Both the position numbers and the translations under genes were made by a program. The notes beneath the pieces are model-generated. The model was not told the DNA's origin. It was given only the letters and a program-made list of their open reading frames with translations, and made no database searches. 64,000 nucleotides of DNA from Mycoplasmopsis agalactiae PG2 (lineage in GTDB: Bacteria; Bacillota_I; Bacilli_A; Mycoplasmatales; Metamycoplasmataceae), in assembly GCF_000063605.1 (NCBI RefSeq), contig NC_009497.1:620001-684000 (forward strand), written 5' to 3'. Positions 30,477 to 41,035 of this stretch are shown in pieces (position 1 is the first letter of the stretch; every line of letters begins with the position of its first letter).

Positions 30477-33155
30477 TTACTTACCACCTAAAATCTTAAT
30501 AAGTTCATCAATAGCTTTCATATCACTTTCTTGGCCCTTAAGATCTTTTAATAATTCAACTAATTCACGCTCGCTTGCTACTATTTGGTCATTAATATCT
30601 TCTAATGTGTCACTGTATTTTTCTGCTAATGATTCAATTTTAGAAATAAAATCATCGACAAGATTTATTCCTATTTGATTAATTTGCTCAATAATAGGAG
30701 TTGTTCATTTTTCAATTAAAAGTTCATAAAACTCATCGCCAGAAAGACTTATATACTTGTTGTATGACTCTTCGGTTAAGAAATTAGATAATTCCTTTTT
30801 GTCCTTATCAACTTTAGATATTTTGCTTCTAAGCAAACAAATGCTTGTCAGCTTAAATTCTATGCTTTCTTGATCTAGTGAATCTATTTCTTTTAGCATT
30901 GATTTATAGGCTTTCTCGATATTTTCATATTTAAATTTGTTGGCCTCAAAATCGTAAATTTCATCAGTTTTATCTTCGTCAGAAATTGACTTGTCTAATT
31001 CATCTAATTCATTTTTAAGACTTTCAGATTCATCAAATTTATTACGCATTAGTCAGTATTTATCACTAAAAAATTTTTCTTGAATTAATTCAAGGTTCAA
31101 AATATTTGATTTATATCCTTTAGCAGCACTCTTTTTGCTTTTGCTTTCAAGTTTTTCAAGTTCACCATTTAATATTTCAGATAAAGCATTAGTTTTATCT
31201 TCGCTCTCTTGGTAATATTTGCTTATTAGCTCAATGTCATCTTTGATTAAGTCAAAATTATTGACGAAAATTTGGTAGATGTCATAAACATCAACTAATG
31301 GAATGCTGTCCATATTTTCAAAAATATAATCAGTTAGTGCCTCCTCAAACTCAACAAGATTAATGTGCTCAATTTGCTCAACTGAAGTTACAAAATTTTT
31401 GAAAAACTTTAAAAATTTAGCGCTTTTTTTGTCAAAACTATTAATGTATTCAGATACATTTCATTCGCCATTAATAGTTGGATTTATATCTTCTTTAGCA
31501 ACTTTTAATTCATAATAATTGTTTGCATTTATTTTGAATAATTTGTCTTTTAAGCCTGTAAATAAGCCGAAAAAGTTATCAAGCTTTGCTAACTCTTCCT
31601 TACTTATACCACCATGCATGAGTGAATAAAGATCATGCTGCTCTTGTTTTTTAAAGTTGTCAATATATCTAGATATATTAAGATTGTAATCATTTGCAAC
31701 AATTTCATCAAGCAACACACGACGCGAAAAGTTTTTTATTTCAATTCTGTTATTTACTACATCAGCAATTTTTTTAATGTGTGACTTAGAAAATTTATTG
31801 TTTTTACCTTCTTTAACATAAAGTTTTGAAGCATCAACAAATAAAATATCTTTTTCGCTTCTGTGTTTTTTAAGAATCATAATTATTGTTGGAATTCCAG
31901 TGCCATAGAACATATTGGCAGGTAAGCCAATAATTGTATCTATTTGTTGTTTTTGAATCAAAGTCTTACGAATTTGACCTTCAGAATTTCCTCTAAATAA
32001 AACTCCATGTGGCAAGACTATTGCCATAATGCCATCAGGTTGCACGTGGTAAAGATCATGAAGTAAAAATGCATAATCTGCTTTTGTTTTAGGTGCTATG
32101 CCATATTCAATATATCTAGGGTCTAAAGTATGTTTTTCTGCATTTCAGTTTTGAGAATAAGGCGGATTTGAAACAACAGCATCAACTGACAAATGCTGAT
32201 ATGAGCTATAGTCATTATTTTCAAACATTGGTCAATCTTGCTCTAAAGTATCGCCATTACGAGCATGAATTTCGGTTGGGCTGATGTTTTTCATAATCAA
32301 ATTCATTCTAGTTAAGTTGAAAACTTCAGCTTTTAATTCCTGCGCATAATAGCTTACTGGACTATTACCACTGTTATATTTTTTAAACTCTTGGCCAATA
32401 GTTAAAAGCAGTGAACCAGAACCACTTGTTGGGTCGTAAACTTTAATAAATTCCCTGTCTTTTAAGTGATATGCAACTATTTTAGACATTAATTCTGACA
32501 CTTCATGAGGAGTATAAAACTCACCAGCTTTTTTGCCAGCTGATGAAGCAAAACGGGCAATAAGATATTCATAAATGTAGCCTAAAACATCATAATCTTG
32601 ATTAGTTGAAGGAATATCATTAATAATATCTAGCAAGTCAGAAATTACTTTAGTTTGCTCGTTAGTGTCCGCACCTAGTTTGCTTAAATCTCTTTCAAAT
32701 TTTGCAAATAAATCTTTAAATAATGATTTATGTGCATCATTAATGCTGTTATTAAAGTTATTAAAAGCTTGCTGAAAATTTTGAATATTAAAGCTGCTTT
32801 TGTTTTCTAATCACGCAATGAATAAATCTGAATAGTCTATAAAATTGCCATTTTCGTCAATGCACTCTTTTTTTGCATCCTTGAATATTTCATAGTTACC
32901 TTCTAAATTATCACCAGTATAAAAAGCACTAAAATTAGATATGTTGTCTAAATATTTGCTATCAAAATATTTAAGCTGATCTTTAGATATTCAATTTTTA
33001 ATTAAATAATCAGTTTGCTTTTCGCACAAAAACTTATAAAGTATTAGCCCTAAAACATAGTCTTTATATTCATAAGCTTCTAATTTGTCTCTTAATTTAT
33101 TAGCTGCAGCTCAAATTTTAGAACCTAATTTTTCCTTAGTTATCTTGTTGCCCAT
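30477..33155 (-). CDS. hsdM: Type I restriction-modification methyltransferase subunit M, copy 1
   Basis: 892 aa from ATG 33155 (MGNKITKEKLGSKIWAAANK), reading many TGA as Trp. The SAM-binding motif DPTSGSGSLL is at residues 241-250 and the catalytic motif IV NPPY at 330-333, typical of N6-adenine methyltransferases. The C-terminal 380 residues are largely coiled coil (LKNELDELDKSISDEDKTDE) and are longer than in classic HsdM (about 520 aa). It ends four bases before hsdS1. Almost identical to copy 2. Confidence 0.93.
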
Positions 33156-33202
33156 TATACTCCCCTTTGCTATAAAAAGTTATAATATTTTAATTATATT
33201 AA

Positions 33203-33234
33203 TTAAGTCATAAAAGCTGCAAAATATGACTTAA
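33203..33234 (-). promoter_or_regulatory. Palindromic operator upstream of hsdM1
   Basis: Perfect inverted repeat TTAAGTCATA-N12-TATGACTTAA, 48 bases upstream of the hsdM1 start. A -10-like TATAAT-rich stretch lies between it and the gene. The same palindrome with the same 12-base spacer length precedes hsdM2. Confidence 0.65.
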
Positions 33235-33485
33235 AAACTATGCTTTTATTTGTGTTTTAAAATTTAATTTTTTAGCAAGAATGTGCGCTATAGCTAATTA
33301 ACTAGCTTAAAAATTTAGTTAAAAACTGGCGTGAAATTTCTTCAGTATCGAGTTATTTTTCTAACTTTATTTAGGATCTATAAATCACCAACTAGTAGCT
33401 CTACAGCACAACCCTTTAGCCTCCTTAGTCATCTTTTAGCCTAAGCATGTCAAAATGTAAAAAAATTTATACTCGTAATAAAAAG

Positions 33486-33576
33486 GGTAAAAATACCTTA
33501 AATTATTTGAATTGCCAACAAATTACTCTAAAAATAAGTAAAATATATAAAATAAAAGGTAATTTTACCCTAAATT
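33486..33576 (+). promoter_or_regulatory. Paired palindromes before the ATPase gene
   Basis: Two copies of GGTAAnnnTACCyTAAATT, at 33486-33504 and 33558-33576, 72 bases apart and each with GGTA/TACC symmetry. They flank an AT-rich promoter-like stretch, and the second lies 13 bases before the ATPase start. They look like binding sites for an autoregulator. Confidence 0.5.
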
Positions 33577-33589
33577 TTATGAGGTGTCT

Positions 33590-34891
33590 ATGCAAATAAA
33601 GAGAGACTTTTATTTGAATAAGCTTATTGAAAAAATGAATAATAGCAGAGTAAAAATTATTACAGGCATAAGAAGATGCGGTAAGTCATACTTACTTTTA
33701 AAGATTTTTTATGAATATTTGTTAGCTAAAAATATTCAAAAAGAGCAAATAATTACAATGACTCTGGAAGATATTGAATTTTTAGAATACAGAAATCCTA
33801 TAAGGCTAAATGAATATATTAAGTCTAAAATTACTGATGAAAATAAGAATTACTATGTAATTATTGATGAAATTCAGTACTGTGAAACAATTAAGAATCC
33901 ATATTTAGAAAATGGTAATTATGATGTTAGTTTTATAGATGTTTTATTAAGCTTAGTAAAAATGACAAATGTAGATGTTTATATAACTGGGAGTAATTCA
34001 AAAATGCTTTCAACTGATGTGCTAACTCAATTTCGCGACAGGGGCGATGAAATAAGAGTAAATCCATTATCTTACAGTGAAATATATGACTTATTTGAAA
34101 ACAAGCAACAAGCATTAGAGCACTATATGGTTTATGGTGGCTTGCCTGAAATATATGCCTGTAGTTCTGATGAAGAAAAAAGCAAATACTTAAAAGATGT
34201 TTTTACAAAAACATATATTAAAGACATTTTAGAAAGACATAATATATACAATGAAAAAGAAGTTTTAGAAATACTATTAAACTTTATTTCTTCTTCAATT
34301 GGCTCACTAACAAATCCAACTAAGTTATCAAACAGATTTTTATCAACTAAGAATATCAAAATAGGTTCAAATACTATTTAAAACTATTTAGACTACTTTT
34401 GTGAATCGTTCATTATTTCAAAAGCATATAGATATGACATAAAGGGCAGTTCTTATTTTCAAACACCATTAAAGTACTATTTTACTGATGTTGGATTAAG
34501 AAATGCTTGACTAAATTTCAAGCAAATTGATCCTTCGCACCTTATGGAAAACATTATTTATAATGAATTAATTAAAAGAGAGTTCAATGTTGATGTTGGC
34601 GTTGTGGAAAATAGAATAAAAGAAAATAATGTATTTAAGAAAAAGCAATTAGAAATTGACTTTGTTATTAACAAAGCTCACCAAAGATACTATATCCAAT
34701 CTGCCTTAAATATAGATACAAATGAAAAACAGCAACAAGAAATAAGATCACTTATTAATGTTAACGATTCATTTAAAAAGATTGTTATTGTTAAAGATAA
34801 AATCGTCCCAAGACATGACGAAAATGGAATTTTATACATTGGACTAGAACAGTTTTTATTAGATGAAAATATTGTAAATTCTTTAATTTAA
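33590..34891 (+). pseudogene. AAA-type ATPase (AAA_14/DUF4143), with internal stop
   Basis: From ATG 33590 (MQIKRDFYLNKLIEKMNNSR), with GAGGTGTCT before it. Walker A is GIRRCGKSYLL, Walker B is YYVIIDEIQ, and YITGSNSKML is the sensor segment typical of this family. A TAA at 34379-34381 (between SNTI and NYLDYFCESF) interrupts an otherwise open frame that runs on to 34891, including the family's C-terminal QLEIDFVINKAHQRYYIQSA nuclease-like region. A single base change would restore 433 codons. Function in bacteria is poorly known. It is often found in variable regions. Confidence 0.8.
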
Positions 34892-34932
34892 TTACTTTTA
34901 TTTTTATATACTAATGGAAACAAAAAATAAAA

Positions 34933-34968
34933 TGACCAACTAACTTGTCTTTAGTTGGCTTTTTATTA
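34933..34968 (+). terminator. Terminator after the ATPase pseudogene
   Basis: CCAACTAA/TTAGTTGG hairpin followed by CTTTTTATT. Confidence 0.8.
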
Positions 34969-35150
34969 TTTAATTGCTTTGTTATTGATTATTTATTGCA
35001 GCTAACTTTGCATATATTTTTCTACTTTTGTACCTGTTTTATATCTTGTTCTGTCAAAATTAATGATGAGGATTTAATAGTAGTAAATAAATTATGTTTA
35101 ATGGTTTTACACAATCTTATGTATGCTAATTAACAAGATTTTTGTGGTGA

Positions 35151-36284
35151 ATGATCTCAATTTTTAAGCCTAAAATTAAAAAAAATACTAACGCTTGAGA
35201 ACAGGAAAAGTTTGCCAATATTTACCAATTTGCATCTGAGGGAGGGACTCCCTCTACATCTATAAAAAAGTATTATGAGAACGGGACGATACCATTTATA
35301 AAGGTTGAAGACACAGTTAATAAATATATTGAAAATGGTAAATATTTTATAACTGAAAATGGATTAATCAACTCTTCTGCATGACTGGCACCAGAAAACA
35401 GCATAATTTTTACAAATGGGGCAACAATTGGCAATGTGGCTATAAATAAGATAAAAACGGCAACTAAGCAAGGAATTTTGGGAATAATACCAAAACAAAA
35501 ATATGATGTGGAATTTATTTATTATCTATTGTCTTCTAAAAACTTTCAAAATGAAGTAAATAGAAAGATAACAATAGGAACCTTTGCCATGATCACTCTT
35601 TCTAATCTAGATAAAATAAAAGTCAATTTACCAAATTATGACATTGAAAGAGCCAAAATATCATCCCTATTTTCTCACCTAGACTCCCTAATCACCCTTC
35701 ATCAGCGTAAGCTTTCTAGCTTAAAAAATCTTAAAAATAGACTGCTTGATAAGATGTTTTGTGATGAAAAATCTCAATTTCCAAGCATAAGATTCAAAGA
35801 ATTTACTAACGCTTGAGAACAGTGGAAAATAGGTGATATGTTCTCTGTTGGTAGAGGATATGTTGTTCCAAAAAAGAATATTTACAGCAATAGGCAAGGT
35901 GAATACATATATCCAATTTATTCTTCTCAAACTGTTAATGATGGGTTATTGGGTTATTACAATAAATACTTAACAACCAACTCTATAACATGAACTACTG
36001 ATGGTGCTAACGCCGGGACTGTATTTTACAGAAAAGGCTTATTTTATGCCACAAATGTATGCGGAATACTATCTCAAAAACAGTTCGAACCAAACATTTA
36101 TTTAGCATTAGCGTTATCTAGAGTCAGTCATAAACATGTAACAAAAGTTGGCAATCCAAAATTAATGAATAATGCCATGGCGAATATTGACTTGCAAATA
36201 ACATCAGATATAAAAGAACAATCAAAAATATCGTCCCTATTTTATCATCTAGACTCCCTAATCACCCTTCATCAGCGTGGGTAA
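35151..36284 (+). CDS. hsdS: Type I restriction specificity subunit S, inverted third copy
   Basis: 377 aa from ATG 35151 (MISIFKPKIKKNTNAWEQEK). The normal first residues (MSEKLL.PKIRFKEF) are replaced. Recognition domain A is the same as in hsdS1, followed by the joining segment and a different domain C (IGDMFSVGRGYVVPKKNIYS). The C-terminus stops at SLITLHQRG: similarity ends at CATCAGCGT and a stop follows, so the last helix is missing. It faces opposite to the other hsdS genes and has no hsdM in front. It is probably a silent donor cassette; weak translation is possible. Confidence 0.8.
35187..35828 (+). repeat. hsdS inverted repeat, arm 2 (642 bp)
   Basis: Mirror of 29787-30428, the same length. 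Inversion between the arms would flip the 4.76 kb holding hsdM1 and the ATPase, or exchange domain B for domain C. Confidence 0.85.
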
Positions 36285-36299
36285 AAATGAAAGGGGAAA

Positions 36300-37223
36300 A
36301 TGAAAAAAACAGATATTTTACTGTACAAATATTTTCAAAATTGAATAAATGTTTACAAACGAGGTTCTATTAGAAAGGTTAGTTTCAAAAAATATGAACT
36401 AACTCTTGATTGAATAATAAAATTAGCACCAGACTTGAAAATTTGTGATCTTGATAGAGTAAGCTATCAACAAATTATAAATGAATATGCTGAATGTCAT
36501 GAAAGGCAAACTACAATGGACTTTCACCATCATTTAAAAGGCTGTTTGCTTGATGCTTTTGATGAGGGCCTTTTAACTAAAGATCCAACAAGAAAGGTTG
36601 TAATAAAAGGCAAGGCTGCTAGGCCAAAAAAGATTAAATTTTTGAGTAATTTTGAACTACAACTTTTGCTCAAAGAGCTTAATTTACAGGACAAATTGAA
36701 CTTTGACTGACTTATTTTCTTAATCGCTAAAACAGGGCTTAGATTTTCAGAGGCAGTTGCTCTTACACCTGATGATTTTGACTTTACAAAGCAGCTTTTA
36801 AATATTTCTAAAACTTGAAATTACAAGGAATTAGGCGGCTTTTTACCTACAAAAAATAAGTCTTCAGTTAGAAAAATTCAGCTAGACTGACAAACAATTT
36901 CTCGTTTTGCATCTTTAGTACAAGGGCTAGAAAAAAATAAACCAATTTTTGTCTTCAAAGAAAAGGTTTTTAATTCAACAATTAATGACATTTTAGCGCG
37001 TAGATGTAAAAAAGCTAAAATTCCAGCAGTTATTAGCATTCATGGACTAAGACATACACATGCATCTATTTTGTTATATGCAGGTGTATCAATAGCATCA
37101 GTAGCTAAAAGACTAGGTCACTCAAGCATGAATACAACTGAGCGAATCTATTTACATATAATAAATGAACTCGAAAATAAAGATATTGATCTAGTCATGA
37201 GATCAATATCTGCACTTAATTAA
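36300..37223 (+). CDS. Tyrosine recombinase, probable hsdS shufflase
   Basis: 307 aa (MKKTDILLYKYFQNWINVYK), with TGA as Trp in several places and the ribosome site AAAGGGG. The N-terminal SAM-like core-binding domain is followed by the catalytic domain with all residues present: Arg148 in TGLRFSEAV, a Lys near 184-187, His248-x-x-Arg251 in HGLRHTHAS, His274 in GHSSMNTTE, and Tyr284 in RIYLH. It starts 15 bases after hsdS3 in the same direction. Comparable recombinases invert hsdS or surface genes in other mycoplasmas. The 9-mer TTACCCACG/CGTGGGTAA flanks it as an inverted repeat (36277-36285, 37237-37245). Confidence 0.9.
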
Positions 37224-37249
37224 TAAAAAGTATAGTTACCCACGTAATT

Positions 37250-37275
37250 GATGCTGCATTTGCAGCATTTTTATA
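37250..37275. terminator. Terminator between recombinase and hsdR
   Basis: ATGCTGCA/TGCAGCAT hairpin followed on the plus strand by TTTTTATA. It overlaps the hsdR stop and can serve both convergent genes. Confidence 0.7.
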
Positions 37276-40200
37276 TAACTTTAAATTTTCTTTCTCTTTT
37301 CTTTAAAATAAAGTCTTTAATATATTTTTTAAATTGCCCTGGTTTAATGCTGTTTGCATTTGTAAGCTTTAATTTTTTAGCAATAATTAGCTTAATATCA
37401 TTAGTAAGTTTGACATTACATAAATTTCCTAATCTACCATAGGCATTAACTGGTTCACTAGAATTAATTATTTCTTTTAACTTATCGGAATCAATATTCA
37501 TTTCACTAGCAAAATTTTCAATATTTTCATTGTATTTTTTCTGAATTTTGGCAACAACACAGCTTTTAAAATCAAATTCATTGAATGAATCATAATTTTC
37601 TAATACTTCGTTGATACATTCTCTAGCTAATTCTTGGTGTTCCTTAGGATACTTATGAATATATTTTTTGTTTATTTCTTCTCAAGAATTTTGCACACTT
37701 GCATCAGTTTCATTATTAGCTTGATTATGGTAGCTACTTTTAATTTTTAAAAGTAGTGTATTTAGATATTCTTTATTGATAGTTATATTAATTGATGAAT
37801 TATCTACATCAGCTAGTTCAAAAATCAAAGACTTTTCATCTTCATTTTCGACTGTAATCTTAAATTTAGAAAAATCGATGTCTTTTATTCTGGCATAAAT
37901 TAGTTCATATTGATCTTTGGTTAAGTTCACTGAATCTTTATTTTCTTCTCAGTCAAAACCTAAAATCTGTGCTGGTGTTAGATTTTTTCTAATTTTTTGA
38001 AAATTAAATAAAAATGTTTTAAACTCATGCAAAGCTTCTTGATCATTTTCATCTATTTCCGCTACATCAGGCACTGATTCAAAGTTGCTAAAGCCTCATT
38101 TAGTAAAAACATTTTGTATGTTTCTAAATGATTCATTTATTTTAGAATAAAAGTTCTCAAGACTCTTAGGCAAGGCCATTCCTGGATCAATATCAACATA
38201 TTCAGTTAAGGCTTCATGCATATTTCATCTCATTCTGCCAGGTTGTCTAAAAAATACAACATTGCCATAAGGCTTAGTGATTGGATTATAGTTTCTGTTA
38301 GTTCTAGAAATAGCTTGAATTAAGTGTTCAAAGTTCATTGTTTTATCAAAATAAACTGTGTTAATATATTTTGAATCATACCCAGTTAGTAACTGCTCAA
38401 CAACAATTAATATGTCTAATTTAAATTCTTTATTTAAATTATTATGATTATATTTTCTAGCTAATCTATTTTGAATATCGACTTTAAAATTAGAATGGTT
38501 ATTATTAAGATTATTTACATCAAATTTTGTGCCAAAGTCTTTATTGTATCTAGCAATTATTTGTTTAACTTTTTCAGATTTTATTAGTCCTTTTGAATAA
38601 TTATCAGCATTTTCAGAGACATCTGTGGAAGGATCAAAAAGAGCAGTAAATTTGACCATTTGGCCTGTTTCACTGGTTTTTTGGATAAATATTTCATAGT
38701 ACTCAATCGCATCTTGAATCTTGCTTGTTGCAAAAATAGCTGAGAAGTTATTATCAAGATTTTTTCTTTTTCAGTCTTTTAAGATTTCCGTTACAACTTG
38801 CTCTTTATAGTCTCTACTATTTTTAATTTTGTTATAAAGATTTTCTTCATAATTTAGCAACTCTTCATCTTTAGCATTTATTAAATTCTTAAGACTATTA
38901 AGCTTAATTTCTGCATTTGCAGAGTTAAAAACTGAATCATTTTCGTTGCTATCTATTGTGTTAATCGCAGGAAGCAATACTTTATCAATAAATTTGTAGT
39001 CACAACTTAAGCCTAAAACTTTTTTATCTTCAATACCGTTTTTCATTGTGTACTTATGCAAAAGTGGGCCGAAATTGCTTTCAGTAGTTAGCCCATATTT
39101 TGCATTTTTTTCAAAAATTGGTGTACCAGTAAAGCCAAAAACAACTGCATTTGGATTATTTTCAATGATGTCTTTATACATTTCACCATTTGTTGATCTG
39201 TGTGCTTCATCAAAAATAAACACAACTCTTTTTTTAGCTATTTCTTCTAGCTGCTTAGCATACGAATCTTTATCAATGTTAGACTGTTTTTGAATAGTCG
39301 TAATAACCAATTTTTGTTTCATTGATTCAGTAGCAGTTGATAATTTTTTTTTACTAAATCATATGTACCATCAGCTTCAGAAACTTCAATTTTTCCTGAA
39401 GAATTAAAGTTCTTAAAAGCATTTTTTGTTTGAGTTCCTAATTCGATTCTATCAACAACAAAAACTACAATATCAGCTTGATTTCATTCTAATAATAATG
39501 TTGCTAATTTAAAACTAGTTAATGTTTTCCCTGAACCGGTTGTGTGTCAAACATAGCCACCTTTTAAGCTTCTTTTGCTTCCAGTGTCTTTACAAACTTT
39601 ATTGGTAAAAAATTTCTCTTGTATTTTTTCTACAGCATGAATTTGATAGCTTCTTAAAACCTTTAAAGTATTGTCAGCAGCATCTGCAATTGTAAAATCA
39701 GCTATCATTCTGTGTGCTCTAGGGATTCTAAAAACCTTATCAATGATTTCTTTTCAATCATTAATTAACTTATTATTTTCATCAGTTCATTTCAAAAATT
39801 TTTCTGTAACAATTTGCTCAGAATCATTTGCTCTAGGCATATACATTATTTCATTAGGCTTCATTGCAGCAGTAATTTGTATTAGCTTAAAAATGCCTCT
39901 TTTATAAAGACCTAACTTAGTGTAATTCTTAATTTGTGTAATGGCTCTAATTAGCTCTTCACCCCTGTTTTTAAGCTCAATATGAATTAATGGCATACCA
40001 TTAATGAGCAACATTACATCGCCTCTTCTTTGTTTTGAATCTTCTAATACATCAGTTCTAACTTGCCTTGCAATCTGATAAATGCTTTCACCTGCATTTA
40101 TGTCTCTTCTTTTAAAAATTTTAAGCTGAACTTCTTTATTAAACATTACTAAATCTAATTTATTAGTTCTAATAATGCCAATATATTCACCATTTATAAG

Positions 40201-40473
40201 TGTGTTTATGTCAACAGGATTTTGGCAATTTTGCACTTTTTGAATAATCTGTTGCATCTCTTCATCAGATAATTCAATGCCATTAAGAACGTCTTTGTTG
40301 TTCTCAAATAATATGTTTTTCCAGTTTTCAATTAAGTCATCTTCAGTTACATTATCCAATATTACATTGTACTTTTTAGAACTGCTAAATTTATCAGGGA
40401 ATCCTTTTCAGCCACACTCTTGCAAACATTGAACAACTGCATCTTCAAAATCTTTTTCACTATTAAATTGCAT
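37271..40473 (-). pseudogene. hsdR: Type I restriction endonuclease subunit R, out of frame at an A9 tract
   Basis: From ATG 40473 (MQFNSEKDFEDAVVQCLQEC) the frame is open to GTYDLVKKN at a run of nine A (T9 at 39344-39352 on the plus strand). The rest continues one frame over (LSTATESMKQKLVITTIQKQ) to TAA at 37271. An A10 tract would give 1067 aa. Nuclease-like LIHIELKNRG, Walker A HTTGSGKTLTSFK, DEAH-type FDEAHRS, FTGTP and QAISRTNRNY are all intact, so the only lesion is the tract. HsdR translocates and cuts unmethylated DNA. Seven bases after hsdS2, in the hsdM2-hsdS2-hsdR operon. Probably phase-variable. Confidence 0.88.
39344..39352 (-). repeat. Nine-A homopolymer in hsdR
   Basis: A9 on the coding strand at codons for Val-Lys-Lys. 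Addition of one A rejoins the two hsdR frames. Such tracts change length by slipped-strand mispairing. Confidence 0.85.
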
Positions 40474-40480
40474 ACTTCTC

Positions 40481-41032
40481 CTATACAAACATTTTCTCTA
40501 GCAATGTGTTTTTGATATTTTTAAGACTGTTAAGCTTACGCTGATGAAGGGTGATTAGGGAGTCAAGGATAGAAAACAGGGATGATATTTTGGATTGTTC
40601 ATTGCCTTCAGGAATGTTGTAAATATTATGTCCATAATCTCTAAAATATATATGCGGAATTATTGAACCATTTCTTTCTTTTGAAAGATCATTATATGAT
40701 GTCAACAAATGGTAGATGAAGTCTATTTTATAAGGTTCTCTGGCAATTAAAGCACCCATTGTGCTCAATATTATAATGTTTTTGGGCAATAGCCTGATTC
40801 GTCCTGCATCGCCATCTTTAACAATTGATATGTAGCTAACTTCTATTGGTCTTTTGTTGGTTTTCCCCACTGCTTTATTTGGATCATATACATCAAACAT
40901 TCCATATTTTTTAACATCATTTATTACCATTGTAGAGCTTCTATAACTTACTAACTCATGCAATTTTCACTGTTCTCAAGCGTTAGTAAATTCCTTGAAT
41001 CTGATCTTAGGAACCAATAATTTTTCACTCAT
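40481..41032 (-). CDS. hsdS: Type I specificity subunit S, half-size (one recognition domain)
   Basis: 183 aa from ATG 41032 (MSEKLLVPKIRFKEFTNAWE), at the same 4-base distance from hsdM2 as hsdS1 has from hsdM1. It has one recognition domain D (LHELVSYRSSTMVINDVKKY) and one helix repeat ending SLITLHQRKLNSLKNIKNTL. Half-size S proteins can work as dimers, giving a palindromic target. Alternatively it is the remnant of a deletion between the repeated joining segments. Domain D has no copy elsewhere in the window. Confidence 0.88.
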
Positions 41033-41035
41033 AAT

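Noticed and set aside
34892-35150. Plus-strand 62-aa frame after the ATPase terminator
   Set aside because: It starts inside the terminator hairpin, is AT-rich and lacks a ribosome site.
37271-40473. Intron, intein or true two-gene split of hsdR
   Set aside because: The halves join at a single homopolymer with no extra sequence, so a one-base tract change explains it fully.
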